The position numbers and the translations under genes are program-made. From Paenibacillus thalictri (GTDB lineage: Bacteria; Bacillota; Bacilli; Paenibacillales; NBRC-103111), in the NCBI RefSeq assembly GCF_004307995.1, contig NZ_SIRE01000017.1, positions 168,242-232,241 of the forward strand: a stretch of DNA of 64,000 bases. The letters are read 5' to 3'. Under the pieces are notes generated by a model that saw nothing but the letters and a program-made list of their open reading frames with translations, was not told the DNA's origin and ran no database searches. Below, in pieces: positions 8,608 through 17,758 of this stretch (positions within the stretch are counted from its first letter, which is position 1; each line of letters starts with the position of its first letter).

Positions 8608-9126
8608 TTGCGATGGAATCATCGTTCCGGCTTATGGCGGAAAGTTGTCGCTGCCGGAATTGCCTTTATGATATTGGCTTCTCCGGTGGATGCGGCTCCC
8701 GCGAAGGGAGCTGCGCCGGGCGTCAATGACGATTTGGAGGAAGGTGTACATATCGTCATTGACAAGAGCTCCAACCTTTTGACGGTGTATTTAAACAATC
8801 ATCCTGTCAGAGTATTTCGGGTGGCAACCGGCAGGAGCAAGCGATTGACCCCGGCGGGGAGGTTTAAAATTGTCGCGCAGATCAAAAATCCGTGGTACAT
8901 CCGCAAAAACATCGCTGGCGGCAGTCCGCGGAATCCGCTTGGCACACGTTGGCTCGGACTAAGCGTTCCAGGCACCGGCGGGTATACGTACGGCATTCAC
9001 GGCACGAATAATCCTTATTCAATCGGCAGCCATGCCAGCTCAGGCTGTGTCCGAATGTATAACCGCGATGTGGAATGGCTGTTCCGGCATATCCCGAAGG
9101 GGACGGTCGTTATCATTAGAGAATAG
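8608..9126 (+). CDS. Secreted L,D-transpeptidase (YkuD family)
   Basis: Cell-wall enzyme that forms 3-3 crosslinks or attaches wall polymers through a catalytic Cys. The C-terminal catalytic motif is complete: HGTNNPYSIG, then SHASSGCVRMYNRDVEWLF with the nucleophile in SSGC. The N-terminus carries a signal peptide (positively charged start, hydrophobic core to about residue 28, ASPVDAAPA cleavage region). The domain begins IVIDKSSNLLTVYLNNHPV. The TTG start is the only usable one in frame, with a weak GGTGG five bases before it, so the exact start is less certain. 172 residues is short: a bare catalytic domain without LysM repeats. Confidence 0.88.
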   Translation: MRWNHRSGLWRKVVAAGIAFMILASPVDAAPAKGAAPGVNDDLEEGVHIVIDKSSNLLTVYLNNHPVRVFRVATGRSKRLTPAGRFKIVAQIKNPWYIRKNIAGGSPRNPLGTRWLGLSVPGTGGYTYGIHGTNNPYSIGSHASSGCVRMYNRDVEWLFRHIPKGTVVIIRE

Positions 9127-9151
9127 GCGCCTTGAGGCGTCTATTTTTTTT
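9123..9151 (+). terminator. Terminator of the L,D-transpeptidase gene
   Basis: ATAGGCGCC pairs with GGCGTCTAT (one G-T) around a TTGA loop, followed by eight T. The stop codon lies in the left arm. Confidence 0.88.
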
Positions 9152-9340
9152 GCGGAGCCCTAAACCCTCATTTCACATTTTTTTTACATTTACATCATAG
9201 TTTCATCATCAACGTACGGTATGTTGGGATAAGATAGGCCTTTTGACGCTTTTTTGCACAATGGCTTTCGAGCTTTTGTTGTGAAGCAAGCGTTTACCCC
9301 TCAGAATAACCTTGTTGTGAGAGTAGATGGAGGAATGCAC

Positions 9341-11428
9341 ATGGTACGGTGGATAAGAAGTCCGAAAAAATGGGTGTACACAGCAGTTGCCGTCGTAGTC
9401 GTGGCGGCAGTAGCCGGCGCCGGTTATTCGGGATGGCTTGCGCCCAAGTCAAAACAGCCTGCAGCAGGGCAGCAGCAACAGCGAGGCGGAGCGCGCCAAT
9501 TCCCGGTGGAAACGCAAACGGTGAAGATGGATGACGTGACAGGCGGACAAGTGTTTTCCGGGTCCGTTACGCCTGTATTTACCACAAATTTATCCGCCAA
9601 AGTAACCGGACGGGTAACCGAAATGATGGTTAAAGTAGGCGACCGGATCAAAGCGGGACAGCCGCTTGCCAAGATCGATACGAGCACGCTGGAGCAATCG
9701 GTCGTTTCGGCCCAAGCGGATTATGCTTTAAGCGAAGCTTCTCTTCAAAAGGCGATTAACGATCAAGCAAACACCGTCGCCTCATCGGAAAAAACGTTAG
9801 CCCAGCAGCAAGCCACCTATGAAAAAGCGGTGCAGGATCAGCAGAACAGCATTGCAACGCTCAAGCAGCAGCTCGCTGTTTCTCAAGCCAATTACAATAA
9901 AGCGCTCAGCGATCAGCAAAACGCCATTGCTACGGCAAAGCAAGGCGTCGTCGTTGCCCAGCAAAACTTAAACAGCGCGCTGGCGACCTACAACACGAAT
10001 TTGGCGAATGCGCAAAATTCACTCAACGCTCAGCAGGACAGCGCTCAAACGTCGCAGGTCAGCACCAGCAACAATCTGGCTTCGCTGCAGTTGGCTGTGC
10101 AGCAAGCGGTTATCAATTACAACAACGCGTCGATCTCCGGCAAGCAAACCGACATCGATTCGGCGCTGCAAAAGCTGCAAACCGCGCAAATGAATCTCGA
10201 CCAGGCGCAGACTTCCACGCCTTCAACGATTACAACCGCAGTGAACAGCTTGGTTAGCGCACAGAACGCGCTGGCTACGGCACAGAACTCGCAAACTGTG
10301 CAGACGAGCCAAGAAACGTTGAATCAAAGTTTAATTGCGCTGACCAATGCGCAAAATTCGCTGGCGTCGATCATCGAGCAAAATCAGCAGTCGCTGCAAA
10401 AAGACCAGCTCGCGCTTTCGGTCGCTCAAACGGGACTGGATACGAACCTGAACGTCAACAAAGCTCAGCTCGCCGCTTCCGAGCAAACGCTGAAAAATGC
10501 TCAATCGCTGGATAGCGTCAATGTAAGCAAAGCTCAGAACCAACAGTCCCAGGTTAAGCTGAAAAATTTGATGGACCAGCTGCAGGACGGTACTTTGATT
10601 TCGCCGGTCGACGGTATTGTGACCGTGATTAATACGCCGGTCGGGCAAAATGCGGGCAACGCCGCTTCCATATTAACTGTCGCTTCCGTTGATCCGGTAC
10701 AGGCAACGGTTAACGTGTCCGAAGCCAATATCGGCAAAATGAAAGTCGGTATGGAAATGAAAGTGGACGTACCTACTTTGAACAAGTCTTTCGACGGTGT
10801 CATCAGCGGGATCCGTCCGACGCTGGACGCCACAACGAAGTCGTACGGCATCGATATCAAAATTAACGATACGAATCATGAGCTGCTGCCGGGGATGTTT
10901 GCCGCATCCAGCATGAAAAGCGAAGGCCGGAAAGCGATTATGATTCCAGCCGACGCCGTGCTGAGCCAGCCAAGCGGCAACGCGGTATTTATCGTCAAGG
11001 ATGGAAAAGCTTCGAAGGTTGCTGTGAAGGTCGGAACGCTCACCAGCTCCAAGTTTGAGATCGTCAGCGGTTTGAAGGAAGGCGACGAACTTGTCGTAAA
11101 AGGACAAGAGCTGCTTTCCGACAAGGCGGCGGTGCAAGTTGTCAAACCGGGCCAAGAAGGCCAGCAAGGCGGGCAGGGTGGCCAAGGCAACAGACCGCAA
11201 GGCCAAGGTCAGGGTCAACAAGGCGCTCAAGGCCAAGGTCAACAAGGGCAAGGCAACAGGCCTCAAGGTCAAGGCCAAGGACAGCAAGGCGAACAGGGTG
11301 GTCAAGGAAACAGACAGCAAGGTCAGGGTCAAGGACAACAAAGCGGGCAAGGCGGTGAGGGAGGGCAGCGTCCAGCTGGGGCTAGCGGCGCAGGCAACCA
11401 GACTCAGAGAGCAGGTGGAGGTCAGTGA
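9341..11428 (+). CDS. RND/HlyD-type membrane-fusion adaptor with very long coiled coil and Gly/Gln-rich tail
   Basis: Adaptor subunit of a tripartite-like efflux or secretion pump. Of the two ATGs at 9335 and 9341, the second has proper spacing to GGAGG at 9329. The 695-residue protein has an N-terminal membrane anchor (about 10-32), half of a biotinyl-lipoyl domain (LSAKVTGRVTEMMVKVGDRI, about 84-115), about 280 residues of Gln/Ala/Asn/Ser-rich coiled coil (118-400), the second lipoyl half (LISPVDGIVTVINTPVGQ), a beta-barrel region to about 590 and a final 90 residues of Gly/Gln repeats. Ordinary adaptors have 350-450 residues. The stop overlaps the start of the RND pump gene by four bases, so the two work together. 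A Gram-positive cell has no TolC partner; the long hairpin may reach through the wall, which is inference. Confidence 0.87.
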   Translation: MVRWIRSPKKWVYTAVAVVVVAAVAGAGYSGWLAPKSKQPAAGQQQQRGGARQFPVETQTVKMDDVTGGQVFSGSVTPVFTTNLSAKVTGRVTEMMVKVGDRIKAGQPLAKIDTSTLEQSVVSAQADYALSEASLQKAINDQANTVASSEKTLAQQQATYEKAVQDQQNSIATLKQQLAVSQANYNKALSDQQNAIATAKQGVVVAQQNLNSALATYNTNLANAQNSLNAQQDSAQTSQVSTSNNLASLQLAVQQAVINYNNASISGKQTDIDSALQKLQTAQMNLDQAQTSTPSTITTAVNSLVSAQNALATAQNSQTVQTSQETLNQSLIALTNAQNSLASIIEQNQQSLQKDQLALSVAQTGLDTNLNVNKAQLAASEQTLKNAQSLDSVNVSKAQNQQSQVKLKNLMDQLQDGTLISPVDGIVTVINTPVGQNAGNAASILTVASVDPVQATVNVSEANIGKMKVGMEMKVDVPTLNKSFDGVISGIRPTLDATTKSYGIDIKINDTNHELLPGMFAASSMKSEGRKAIMIPADAVLSQPSGNAVFIVKDGKASKVAVKVGTLTSSKFEIVSGLKEGDELVVKGQELLSDKAAVQVVKPGQEGQQGGQGGQGNRPQGQGQGQQGAQGQGQQGQGNRPQGQGQGQQGEQGGQGNRQQGQGQGQQSGQGGEGGQRPAGASGAGNQTQRAGGGQ
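11184..11345. repeat. In-gene repeat encoding a Gly/Gln tail
   Basis: Three approximate copies of a segment encoding GNRPQGQGQGQQG or GNRQQGQGQGQQS start near 11184, 11250 and 11304, with GQ-rich linkers between. The tail is predicted to be disordered, and the repeat invites length variation by slippage. Confidence 0.75.
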
Positions 11429-14400
11429 ATTTAGCTAATTTCTCGGTCAACCGGCCAGTCACTATCCTCATGATGATGATCGCCTTGCTTCTTGTGGGCG
11501 GCATCGCAGCACCTCTGCTTCCGGTCGATCTGTATCCGAGCATGGACATTCCTACCGCTTCGGTTTCCGTCAGCTGGTCCGGCGCTTCGCCGACCCAAGT
11601 TGAAAATCAGGTAACCAAGCGGATCGAGTCTTCCATGGCTACGCTCCCGAATGTTCAATCCGTAACGTCCAATTCCAGGACGGGAAGCAGTAACGTTACG
11701 GTTACGTTTAACTATGGAACCGATATCCAGGAGGCTACACTGACGATGCGCGACCGGATGGACCGGGTGCGCCGCCAGCTGCCTACGGATGCGGATGCTC
11801 CCGTCGTCTCCAAGGTGGATCCGAACAGCCAGCCGATCATGAACCTTGCCGTTTACGGCAAAGGAGTAGATTTGATTACGCTTCGCGACATTGCCGACAA
11901 CACCGTCAGCCCGGCCGTACAGCGGGTGGATGGAGTGGCTTCGGTGGGTGTCAGCGGCGGTCGGACACGCCAAATTCAAGTTTTGCTCGATCCCAACAAG
12001 CTGCTGCAATACGGCATTGCATTTAGCGCTGTCACCACGGCGCTTGGCAACGATAACCAATCGACCGACGCCGGTTTGATCTACAAGGGCGATCAGCTTG
12101 TACCGCTGCGGATCGACAGTGAATTTAAATCTTCCGCCGAAATCGAGAAGGTGCAGGTGTCCATCGGACGCGGCCAAACCGTTGACCTTGGAGAACTCGG
12201 CAAAATTGTCGATACGTATCAGGATGTCACTTTCGAATCGCGCAAAGACGGCGAGCCCAGCGTTGGCATCTCGATTCTGAAGCAGTCCGACGGAAATACG
12301 GTAGCCGTTGCGGATGGAGTCCGCAAAGCGATGAAGGACATTCAGGCACAGCTGCCGGAAGGCGTCAAGATCGGCACCATCAACGATACTTCTCTTTATA
12401 TCAAAAACTCGATCAACACCGTTATCGAGCATACGTTGCTCGGCGGTATTTTCTCCATCATCATTCTGATGCTGTTCCTCAACAGTATCCGCGCTACATT
12501 AATTATCGGCGTCGTTATTCCAATCGCCGTTATCAGTACGTTCAGCATGATGTATTTCAGCCATCAGACGATCAACACGATTACGCTGGGAGGTCTGGCG
12601 TTAGGTCTTGGATCGCTCGTCGACTTTGCGGTCGTTGTGCTGGAGAGCATCTTCCGTAAGAAAGAAGAGGGGTTTGGCCCGCTGGAGGCGGCCAAACAAG
12701 GGGCGGCCGAAGTCGGTACGGCCGTGCTTGCTTCCGCGCTCGCCCAGCTGGCGGTGTTTGCGCCGACGGTGTTTATTAACGGACTTGTCAAAAACTTTTT
12801 CGCCCCGATGGCGTTAACGGTCAGCTTTTCCCATATCGCGGCGCTGTTTGCCGCAATTACGCTTGTGCCCATGCTGGCTTCCAAGCTGCTGAAAGAGCAT
12901 CACGACGAGACGCTGCCGGAAGGGCGATCTTACAATCCGGCCGTTTGGTTTGGACGCGGGGTGCAGCGTTTCACAAGAGGTTACGCAGCGCTGTTGCGCT
13001 GGTCGCTGAATCACCGCTGGGTCATTATTGTTGTGACCGTGGGTTTGCTTGGCGGCAGCGTATTTCTCTCCAAATTTGTCGGCAACGAATTAATGCCTAA
13101 GACCGATGAAGGCAGCTTAAACGTCAACATCAGCTTGGCGCAAGGAACGAAGTTCGAAATCACCAATGCGCTGGTTACCGAAATTGAAAATAAAATCAAA
13201 GCGATTCCCGATGTGGAAACGATGTTTACGACGGTGGGCGGTTTTGGCGGCGGCGCTTTCCAATCGGCAGCAACCAACTCCGGCAACATGACCGTCACTT
13301 TGAAGCCGCTGGCGGAACGTAAAATGAAGACCGAACAGGTCGTCGAGCAGATCCGCAATATGACGCAAGGGTATGCGGGCGCATCGATTAACGTCAACAG
13401 CCGGTCTTCGATCCGTCTGCCGGGCTTAAGCAGCGGCGGCGGCGCGGATGTCGTCGTTAACTTAAACGGTCCCGACCTTGCCGTGTTAAGCAAGCTGGCC
13501 GAGATGGTAGCCGACGGCATGCGCGGCATGGAAGGCGTGCGTAACGTTCAGAACACGTTTGACCGCAACATCCCTGCGTTTGACCTTACGATCGACCGCG
13601 ATGCGGCGGCCCACTACGGCATTTCGACCCGTGAAATTATGACGTCGCTGCGCTCGGCTTACCAAGGCAGCGTGGCAACCAACTATAAAGCGGGTGATAC
13701 GCAAATTTCCGTTATGGTGCGTTATCCGACCGAATTTACCAACAATCTGGAGAATTTGAATCAGATTGTGCTGATGACTTCAAGCGGCGGTCAAGTGCCG
13801 CTGAGCGCAGTGGCCAAAGTAGCTCCGGGCTCCAGCCCGTCGCAGATCCGGCACGAAAACCAGCAGCGTCTGACGACGGTGCAGGCATCCGCAGCTCCAG
13901 GTTACGCGGTCGGCGATCTTTCGGCGCAAGTCCAAGCGCTGTTGAAGGATATCCCGCCACCTGACGGATATTCGATCACGATGGGCGGCGCGCAAAACGA
14001 CATGAACAGCTCGTTTAAGAGCTTGTATATGATGATGATTATTTCCGTATTGCTGGTGTACATGGTTATGGCCAGCCAGTTCGAATCGCTGTACGGTCCG
14101 TTTATTATCATGTTCTCGCTGCCTCCGACGCTGATCGGAGCGATCCTCGGATTGTATTTGACGAACCGGACGATCAATATGAACTCCGTTATGGGGATGA
14201 TCATGCTAGTCGGTATCGTCGTGAATAACGCGATCGTGCTTATTGATTATACGAATCAGCTGCGCGGCCGCGGCCTTAATTTGCGGGAAGCGCTGCTGCA
14301 AGCGGGTCAAATTCGGTTAAGGCCGATTCTGATGACAACCGCCACCACCGTGCTGGCGATGCTGCCGCTTGTTATCGGCTTCGGCGAAGGCGCGGAGGCT

Positions 14401-14580
14401 CAGGCTTCCATGGCTACGGTCGTAGCATTTGGACTTGCGATATCAACGATGGTTACGCTGGTGCTTGTTCCTGTCGTATATACGTTATTTGACGGCATGC
14501 TTGACATCATCCGCAGTAAATTTAAAAAGAATACACCTCCATCTAGCCTTAACGACGCGGATGGCACGATCATTTCGTAG
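11425..14580 (+). CDS. RND-family efflux pump, HAE1/SwrC-like
   Basis: Proton-driven inner-membrane exporter with the AcrB architecture: a helix at the N-terminus (VNRPVTILMMMIALLLVGGI), two large extracytoplasmic loops and two sets of membrane helices, 1051 residues in all. The GTG start overlaps the adaptor stop (GTGA) and has GGAGG seven bases upstream. The N-terminal porter motif LLPVDLYPSMDIPTASVSVS is typical. Helix 4 reads GLGSLVDFAVVVLES: the first Asp of the AcrB Asp-Asp pair is kept but the second is Phe. Helix 10 reads GIVVNNAIVLIDYTNQL, with Asn where AcrB has the relay Lys. Gram-positive homologues such as SwrC export surfactants and drugs; the substrate here is unknown. Confidence 0.93.
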   Translation: MNLANFSVNRPVTILMMMIALLLVGGIAAPLLPVDLYPSMDIPTASVSVSWSGASPTQVENQVTKRIESSMATLPNVQSVTSNSRTGSSNVTVTFNYGTDIQEATLTMRDRMDRVRRQLPTDADAPVVSKVDPNSQPIMNLAVYGKGVDLITLRDIADNTVSPAVQRVDGVASVGVSGGRTRQIQVLLDPNKLLQYGIAFSAVTTALGNDNQSTDAGLIYKGDQLVPLRIDSEFKSSAEIEKVQVSIGRGQTVDLGELGKIVDTYQDVTFESRKDGEPSVGISILKQSDGNTVAVADGVRKAMKDIQAQLPEGVKIGTINDTSLYIKNSINTVIEHTLLGGIFSIIILMLFLNSIRATLIIGVVIPIAVISTFSMMYFSHQTINTITLGGLALGLGSLVDFAVVVLESIFRKKEEGFGPLEAAKQGAAEVGTAVLASALAQLAVFAPTVFINGLVKNFFAPMALTVSFSHIAALFAAITLVPMLASKLLKEHHDETLPEGRSYNPAVWFGRGVQRFTRGYAALLRWSLNHRWVIIVVTVGLLGGSVFLSKFVGNELMPKTDEGSLNVNISLAQGTKFEITNALVTEIENKIKAIPDVETMFTTVGGFGGGAFQSAATNSGNMTVTLKPLAERKMKTEQVVEQIRNMTQGYAGASINVNSRSSIRLPGLSSGGGADVVVNLNGPDLAVLSKLAEMVADGMRGMEGVRNVQNTFDRNIPAFDLTIDRDAAAHYGISTREIMTSLRSAYQGSVATNYKAGDTQISVMVRYPTEFTNNLENLNQIVLMTSSGGQVPLSAVAKVAPGSSPSQIRHENQQRLTTVQASAAPGYAVGDLSAQVQALLKDIPPPDGYSITMGGAQNDMNSSFKSLYMMMIISVLLVYMVMASQFESLYGPFIIMFSLPPTLIGAILGLYLTNRTINMNSVMGMIMLVGIVVNNAIVLIDYTNQLRGRGLNLREALLQAGQIRLRPILMTTATTVLAMLPLVIGFGEGAEAQASMATVVAFGLAISTMVTLVLVPVVYTLFDGMLDIIRSKFKKNTPPSSLNDADGTIIS

Positions 14581-14622
14581 CATGCGGGTCAAAATGAAAA
14601 CATTTATGGAGGAGATAGGCAG

Positions 14623-17514
14623 ATGAAATGGAAATCTTCACTTAAATATGGCGCAATCGCACTTGCGATGCTGGTTCAAATCGTAAGTCCGGCCATCGGC
14701 TTCGGCGGGGAGGCGTTCGCTCAGGACGCCGCCGCCGACAATCCGGCTGCAGCTGAAAAAACCGCGCCCAAGCTTTCGGGAACTGTGCAAATTACTGGCG
14801 GGCTCGGTTTTACCGTTGCGCTGAAGGCCGACGGCACCGTCTGGACATGGGGCGACAACGCCAGAGGCAAGCTTGGCTACGGCGACGTTCAGATGTTAAA
14901 CCGCTATTCTCCCGGACAAGTCAAAGGGTTAAGCGACGTGAAAGCGGTAGCCGCCGGCATGTATCATACGTTGGCGCTGAAGAACGACGGAACCGTCTGG
15001 TCGTGGGGGTATAATACGAACGGCCAGCTTGGCACCGGCGACAAAAAAGACGCCAGTCTTCCGGCTCAAGTGGAAGGTTTGTACCATATCGTATCGATTG
15101 CTGCAGGCAATGATTTCTCGGTTGCGCTTGATGATTTCGGCGATGTGTACGCATGGGGAAACAACAGCAAAAATCAGCTGGGCGACGGCACGACAACGGA
15201 AAGATTAAAGCCGAATAAAGTGCCGAAACTGGACAGCGTAAAGGCGATTGCCGCCGGCGCTGCGCATGTCATTGCGATTTCCAAATGGGATTCAGTTGTC
15301 GGCTGGGGCGATAATTCATTTCGTCAGATCGGCAACGGAGGGTACGGCGATACGATATCGACACCTTCTGTAACTAATGCGGCAACAGCGGTTAAAGCGA
15401 TCGCCGCGGGCAGCAGTTTTTCGCTGGCGCTCGATAACTACGGAAGCGTCTGGTCTTGGGGCAGCAACTTGCGCGGCCAGTTGGCTAACGGCAATACGTA
15501 CGACGACTACAGACCGAGTATGGTTGTCGGCGGCCGGGATGTCATTCAAATTGCCGCCGGCAGCCAGCATGCCGTCGCTTTGAAAGCGGACGGGACGATT
15601 GTTGCTTGGGGTTCCAACAGCTTTGGCCAGCTAGGGTCTGGAGATTTGGACCGAGCGACGGAAGGCCGGCAAATTCAAAACGGCTTTAACGATATCGCCA
15701 TCATCGGCTCTGGATTTTTTCACACGATGGCGGTAAAAGGCGACGGCAGCTTGTGGGTGTGGGGCAACAACCTGACAGGCCAGTTGGGGGACGGCACGAC
15801 AACCAACCGCATATCCCCTGCGCTTTTGGCAAGATTTAATATGGTGAAATCCGCACCTGCAGCACCTTCGTCAGCAACCGGAACGGATGCGGGAGGCAGC
15901 ACGGCTAATCCGGTAACCGGCAAAACGAATACAATCGCCGCGGGCGAAGGGTATTCAATGTTTATCAACAATGGCAAGCTTTGGAGCTGGGGCGATAACG
16001 TGTTTGGGCAATTAGGGGACGGGTCTCATTCTTCCAAAAACAAACCGGTGTCGGTAATGGATCTGCCGGGGCCGGCGTCTGTCGCCGCAGGTACGGGTCA
16101 TTCCATGGCGGTCAATCCCGGAGGCCATGTATCGGCTTGGGGGCTTAACGCTTTTGGCCAATTGGGCAACGGAACAAATACCAATCAATATTCGCCTGCA
16201 GAACTGACCGGTATGAACGATGCCGTTCAAGCGGTCAGCGGAAATTCGTTTACGGCTGTGTTGAAAAAAGACGGTACAGTCTGGACAACAGGCGACAATA
16301 CGTATGGCCAACTGGGCGTCGGCAGCGGCACAGGCAGCACCTCCTTCACGCAAATTACCGAATTGCCCAAAATCATTGAGCTGGAGGCTGGTTACAGTTA
16401 TGTGCTGGCACTGGCAGAAGACGGCACCTTATATGCTTGGGGCGATAACGCTAACGGCCAGCTAGGCGACAGCTCGACGGCCAGCCGCAAGTTCCCGGCT
16501 CCGGTCGTGGGTATTTCCGATGTGGTGGCGATGAAAGCGGGCAGATCGCATTCGCTTGCAGTGAAAAAGGATGGATCGCTCTGGGCATGGGGACTTAATA
16601 TTAATGGTCAGTTAGGGGACGGAACAACAGTCAACCGGACGCTGCCCGTCAAAGTCGCCGGCTTGGAGAACGTGAAGGCCGTTGCGGCCGGCGGTAGCCA
16701 CAGCTTGGCATTGCTCTCCGACGGTACGGTGTATTCGTGGGGCTTTAACTTCTTCGGTCAGCTTGGCAATGGTACGAACAGCGACTCTTCGTCACCGGTC
16801 AAGATCAGCCAGTTAAGCCAAATTTCCGAAATTGCGGCCGGCAGTAGCCATTCTTTGGCACTCGGGTCCAATGGCACGGTTTGGTCATGGGGTGCCAACT
16901 ACTCGGGGCAATTGGGTGACGGATCGCTGACCAACCGTTCGGTTCCGGCGGTAGTCAGCGGTTTTGCGGCGGCGCAATTGTCCGATGTCACCGGGCATTG
17001 GGCGGCTTCCGCTATCGCTAATGCGATTGCCAAAGGATACGTGGACGGTTATGAGGACGGCACGTTTCGTCCGAACAACCCGATTACACGCGCAGAATTT
17101 GCCAAAATGGTGTCCGCGGCGCTTGGCGTAAAACCTGCCGCGGCTCAGCAAGGCGATGCATGGTATACTCCATATGCCAATGCGCTGCTTGCAGCCAATC
17201 TGTACGGACAATCCGAAGCACAGTCGGAATGGAACGGGCTTATTACACGCAAGGAACTTGCGCAAATAGCCGTACGCGCGACGGATACGCTTTTGCAAAA
17301 GCCGGATACAAAGCTGGAAACGAATAAATCCATTCTGATCGCCGTCCAAAAGGGACTGCTTCAAGGCTTGGAACAGGGCTCGTTAGGCCCGGATGAACCG
17401 ACGACCCGAGCTCAAGCCATCACCATCATTGAGCGTATTCTCAAAGTGAACGGCGGCGGAACATTGGAAGTCGATCAGGAGGCTGTAAAAAAAGCCGAAG
17501 CTTTAAATCCATAA
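14623..17514 (+). CDS. Cell-surface protein with 14 RCC1 repeats and C-terminal SLH domains
   Basis: Exported protein held to the wall by S-layer homology domains. An N-terminal signal peptide (to about residue 34, EAFAQDAAA) precedes two groups of RCC1-like blades. Counting the G-x-N-x-x-G-Q-L-G-type motif gives exactly seven in residues 56-405 and seven more in 437-785, separated by a Ser/Thr/Ala/Pro linker, so the protein should form two seven-bladed propellers. The last 180 residues hold one clear SLH unit (SDVTGHWAASAIANAIAKGY, then FRPNNPITRAEFAKMV) and two weaker ones (LITRKELAQIAV; GPDEPTTRAQAITIIERIL). GGAGGAGAT lies upstream of the ATG. It starts 42 bases after the RND gene and may share its transcript. 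Ligand or partner is unknown. Confidence 0.9.
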   Translation: MKWKSSLKYGAIALAMLVQIVSPAIGFGGEAFAQDAAADNPAAAEKTAPKLSGTVQITGGLGFTVALKADGTVWTWGDNARGKLGYGDVQMLNRYSPGQVKGLSDVKAVAAGMYHTLALKNDGTVWSWGYNTNGQLGTGDKKDASLPAQVEGLYHIVSIAAGNDFSVALDDFGDVYAWGNNSKNQLGDGTTTERLKPNKVPKLDSVKAIAAGAAHVIAISKWDSVVGWGDNSFRQIGNGGYGDTISTPSVTNAATAVKAIAAGSSFSLALDNYGSVWSWGSNLRGQLANGNTYDDYRPSMVVGGRDVIQIAAGSQHAVALKADGTIVAWGSNSFGQLGSGDLDRATEGRQIQNGFNDIAIIGSGFFHTMAVKGDGSLWVWGNNLTGQLGDGTTTNRISPALLARFNMVKSAPAAPSSATGTDAGGSTANPVTGKTNTIAAGEGYSMFINNGKLWSWGDNVFGQLGDGSHSSKNKPVSVMDLPGPASVAAGTGHSMAVNPGGHVSAWGLNAFGQLGNGTNTNQYSPAELTGMNDAVQAVSGNSFTAVLKKDGTVWTTGDNTYGQLGVGSGTGSTSFTQITELPKIIELEAGYSYVLALAEDGTLYAWGDNANGQLGDSSTASRKFPAPVVGISDVVAMKAGRSHSLAVKKDGSLWAWGLNINGQLGDGTTVNRTLPVKVAGLENVKAVAAGGSHSLALLSDGTVYSWGFNFFGQLGNGTNSDSSSPVKISQLSQISEIAAGSSHSLALGSNGTVWSWGANYSGQLGDGSLTNRSVPAVVSGFAAAQLSDVTGHWAASAIANAIAKGYVDGYEDGTFRPNNPITRAEFAKMVSAALGVKPAAAQQGDAWYTPYANALLAANLYGQSEAQSEWNGLITRKELAQIAVRATDTLLQKPDTKLETNKSILIAVQKGLLQGLEQGSLGPDEPTTRAQAITIIERILKVNGGGTLEVDQEAVKKAEALNP

Positions 17515-17606
17515 GCTTCTGAAACTTGGGCGAATCACCAGTTCGCCGCAGGGCTTCCGCACATAGGATAAAGTAGGCATTTATCCAACAGACGGGAGTC
17601 ATGCGC

Positions 17607-17693
17607 ATGACGATCAACAGATATTCGGTCCATTTGCTTATTTTGCTGCTGTTTGTACTGCTTGTTATATTGTTGATGTTATTCTCGGGTTAA
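17607..17693 (+). CDS. Tiny single-pass membrane peptide, 28 residues
   Basis: Short open frame starting at the ATG at 17607, eight bases after GGGAG, encoding MTINRYSVH followed by an almost purely Leu/Ile/Val stretch ending LFSG. A strong terminator follows directly, which supports a real transcription unit. Its look is that of the YjcZ-type small sporulation membrane peptides, and the next genes are sporulation genes, but homology cannot be shown for so short a hydrophobic sequence. The ATG at 17601 is an alternative start, too close to the ribosome site. Confidence 0.5.
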   Translation: MTINRYSVHLLILLLFVLLVILLMLFSG

Positions 17694-17705
17694 ACAACAG
17701 AAAAA

Positions 17706-17750
17706 GCCATCGCGTTCCGGAATCGTTCCGGTGACGCGGTGGCTTTTTTT
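17706..17750 (+). terminator. Strong, probably bidirectional terminator
   Basis: GCCATCGCGT pairs with ACGCGGTGGC, with T on the right side and A on the left. It separates the tiny membrane ORF from the convergent DUF1657 gene and could stop both transcripts. Confidence 0.85.
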
Positions 17751-17758
17751 AATTCTTT

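Noticed and set aside
10673..11350. Minus-strand Leu/Ala/Thr-rich frame opposite the adaptor tail
   Set aside because: Composition results from the Gly/Gln repeat read backwards.
11431..12432. Long minus-strand frame (333 residues) antisense to the RND pump
   Set aside because: Shadow of a strongly supported gene; His/Arg-rich composition without motifs or ribosome site. The same applies to 3379-4212 and 36510-37298.
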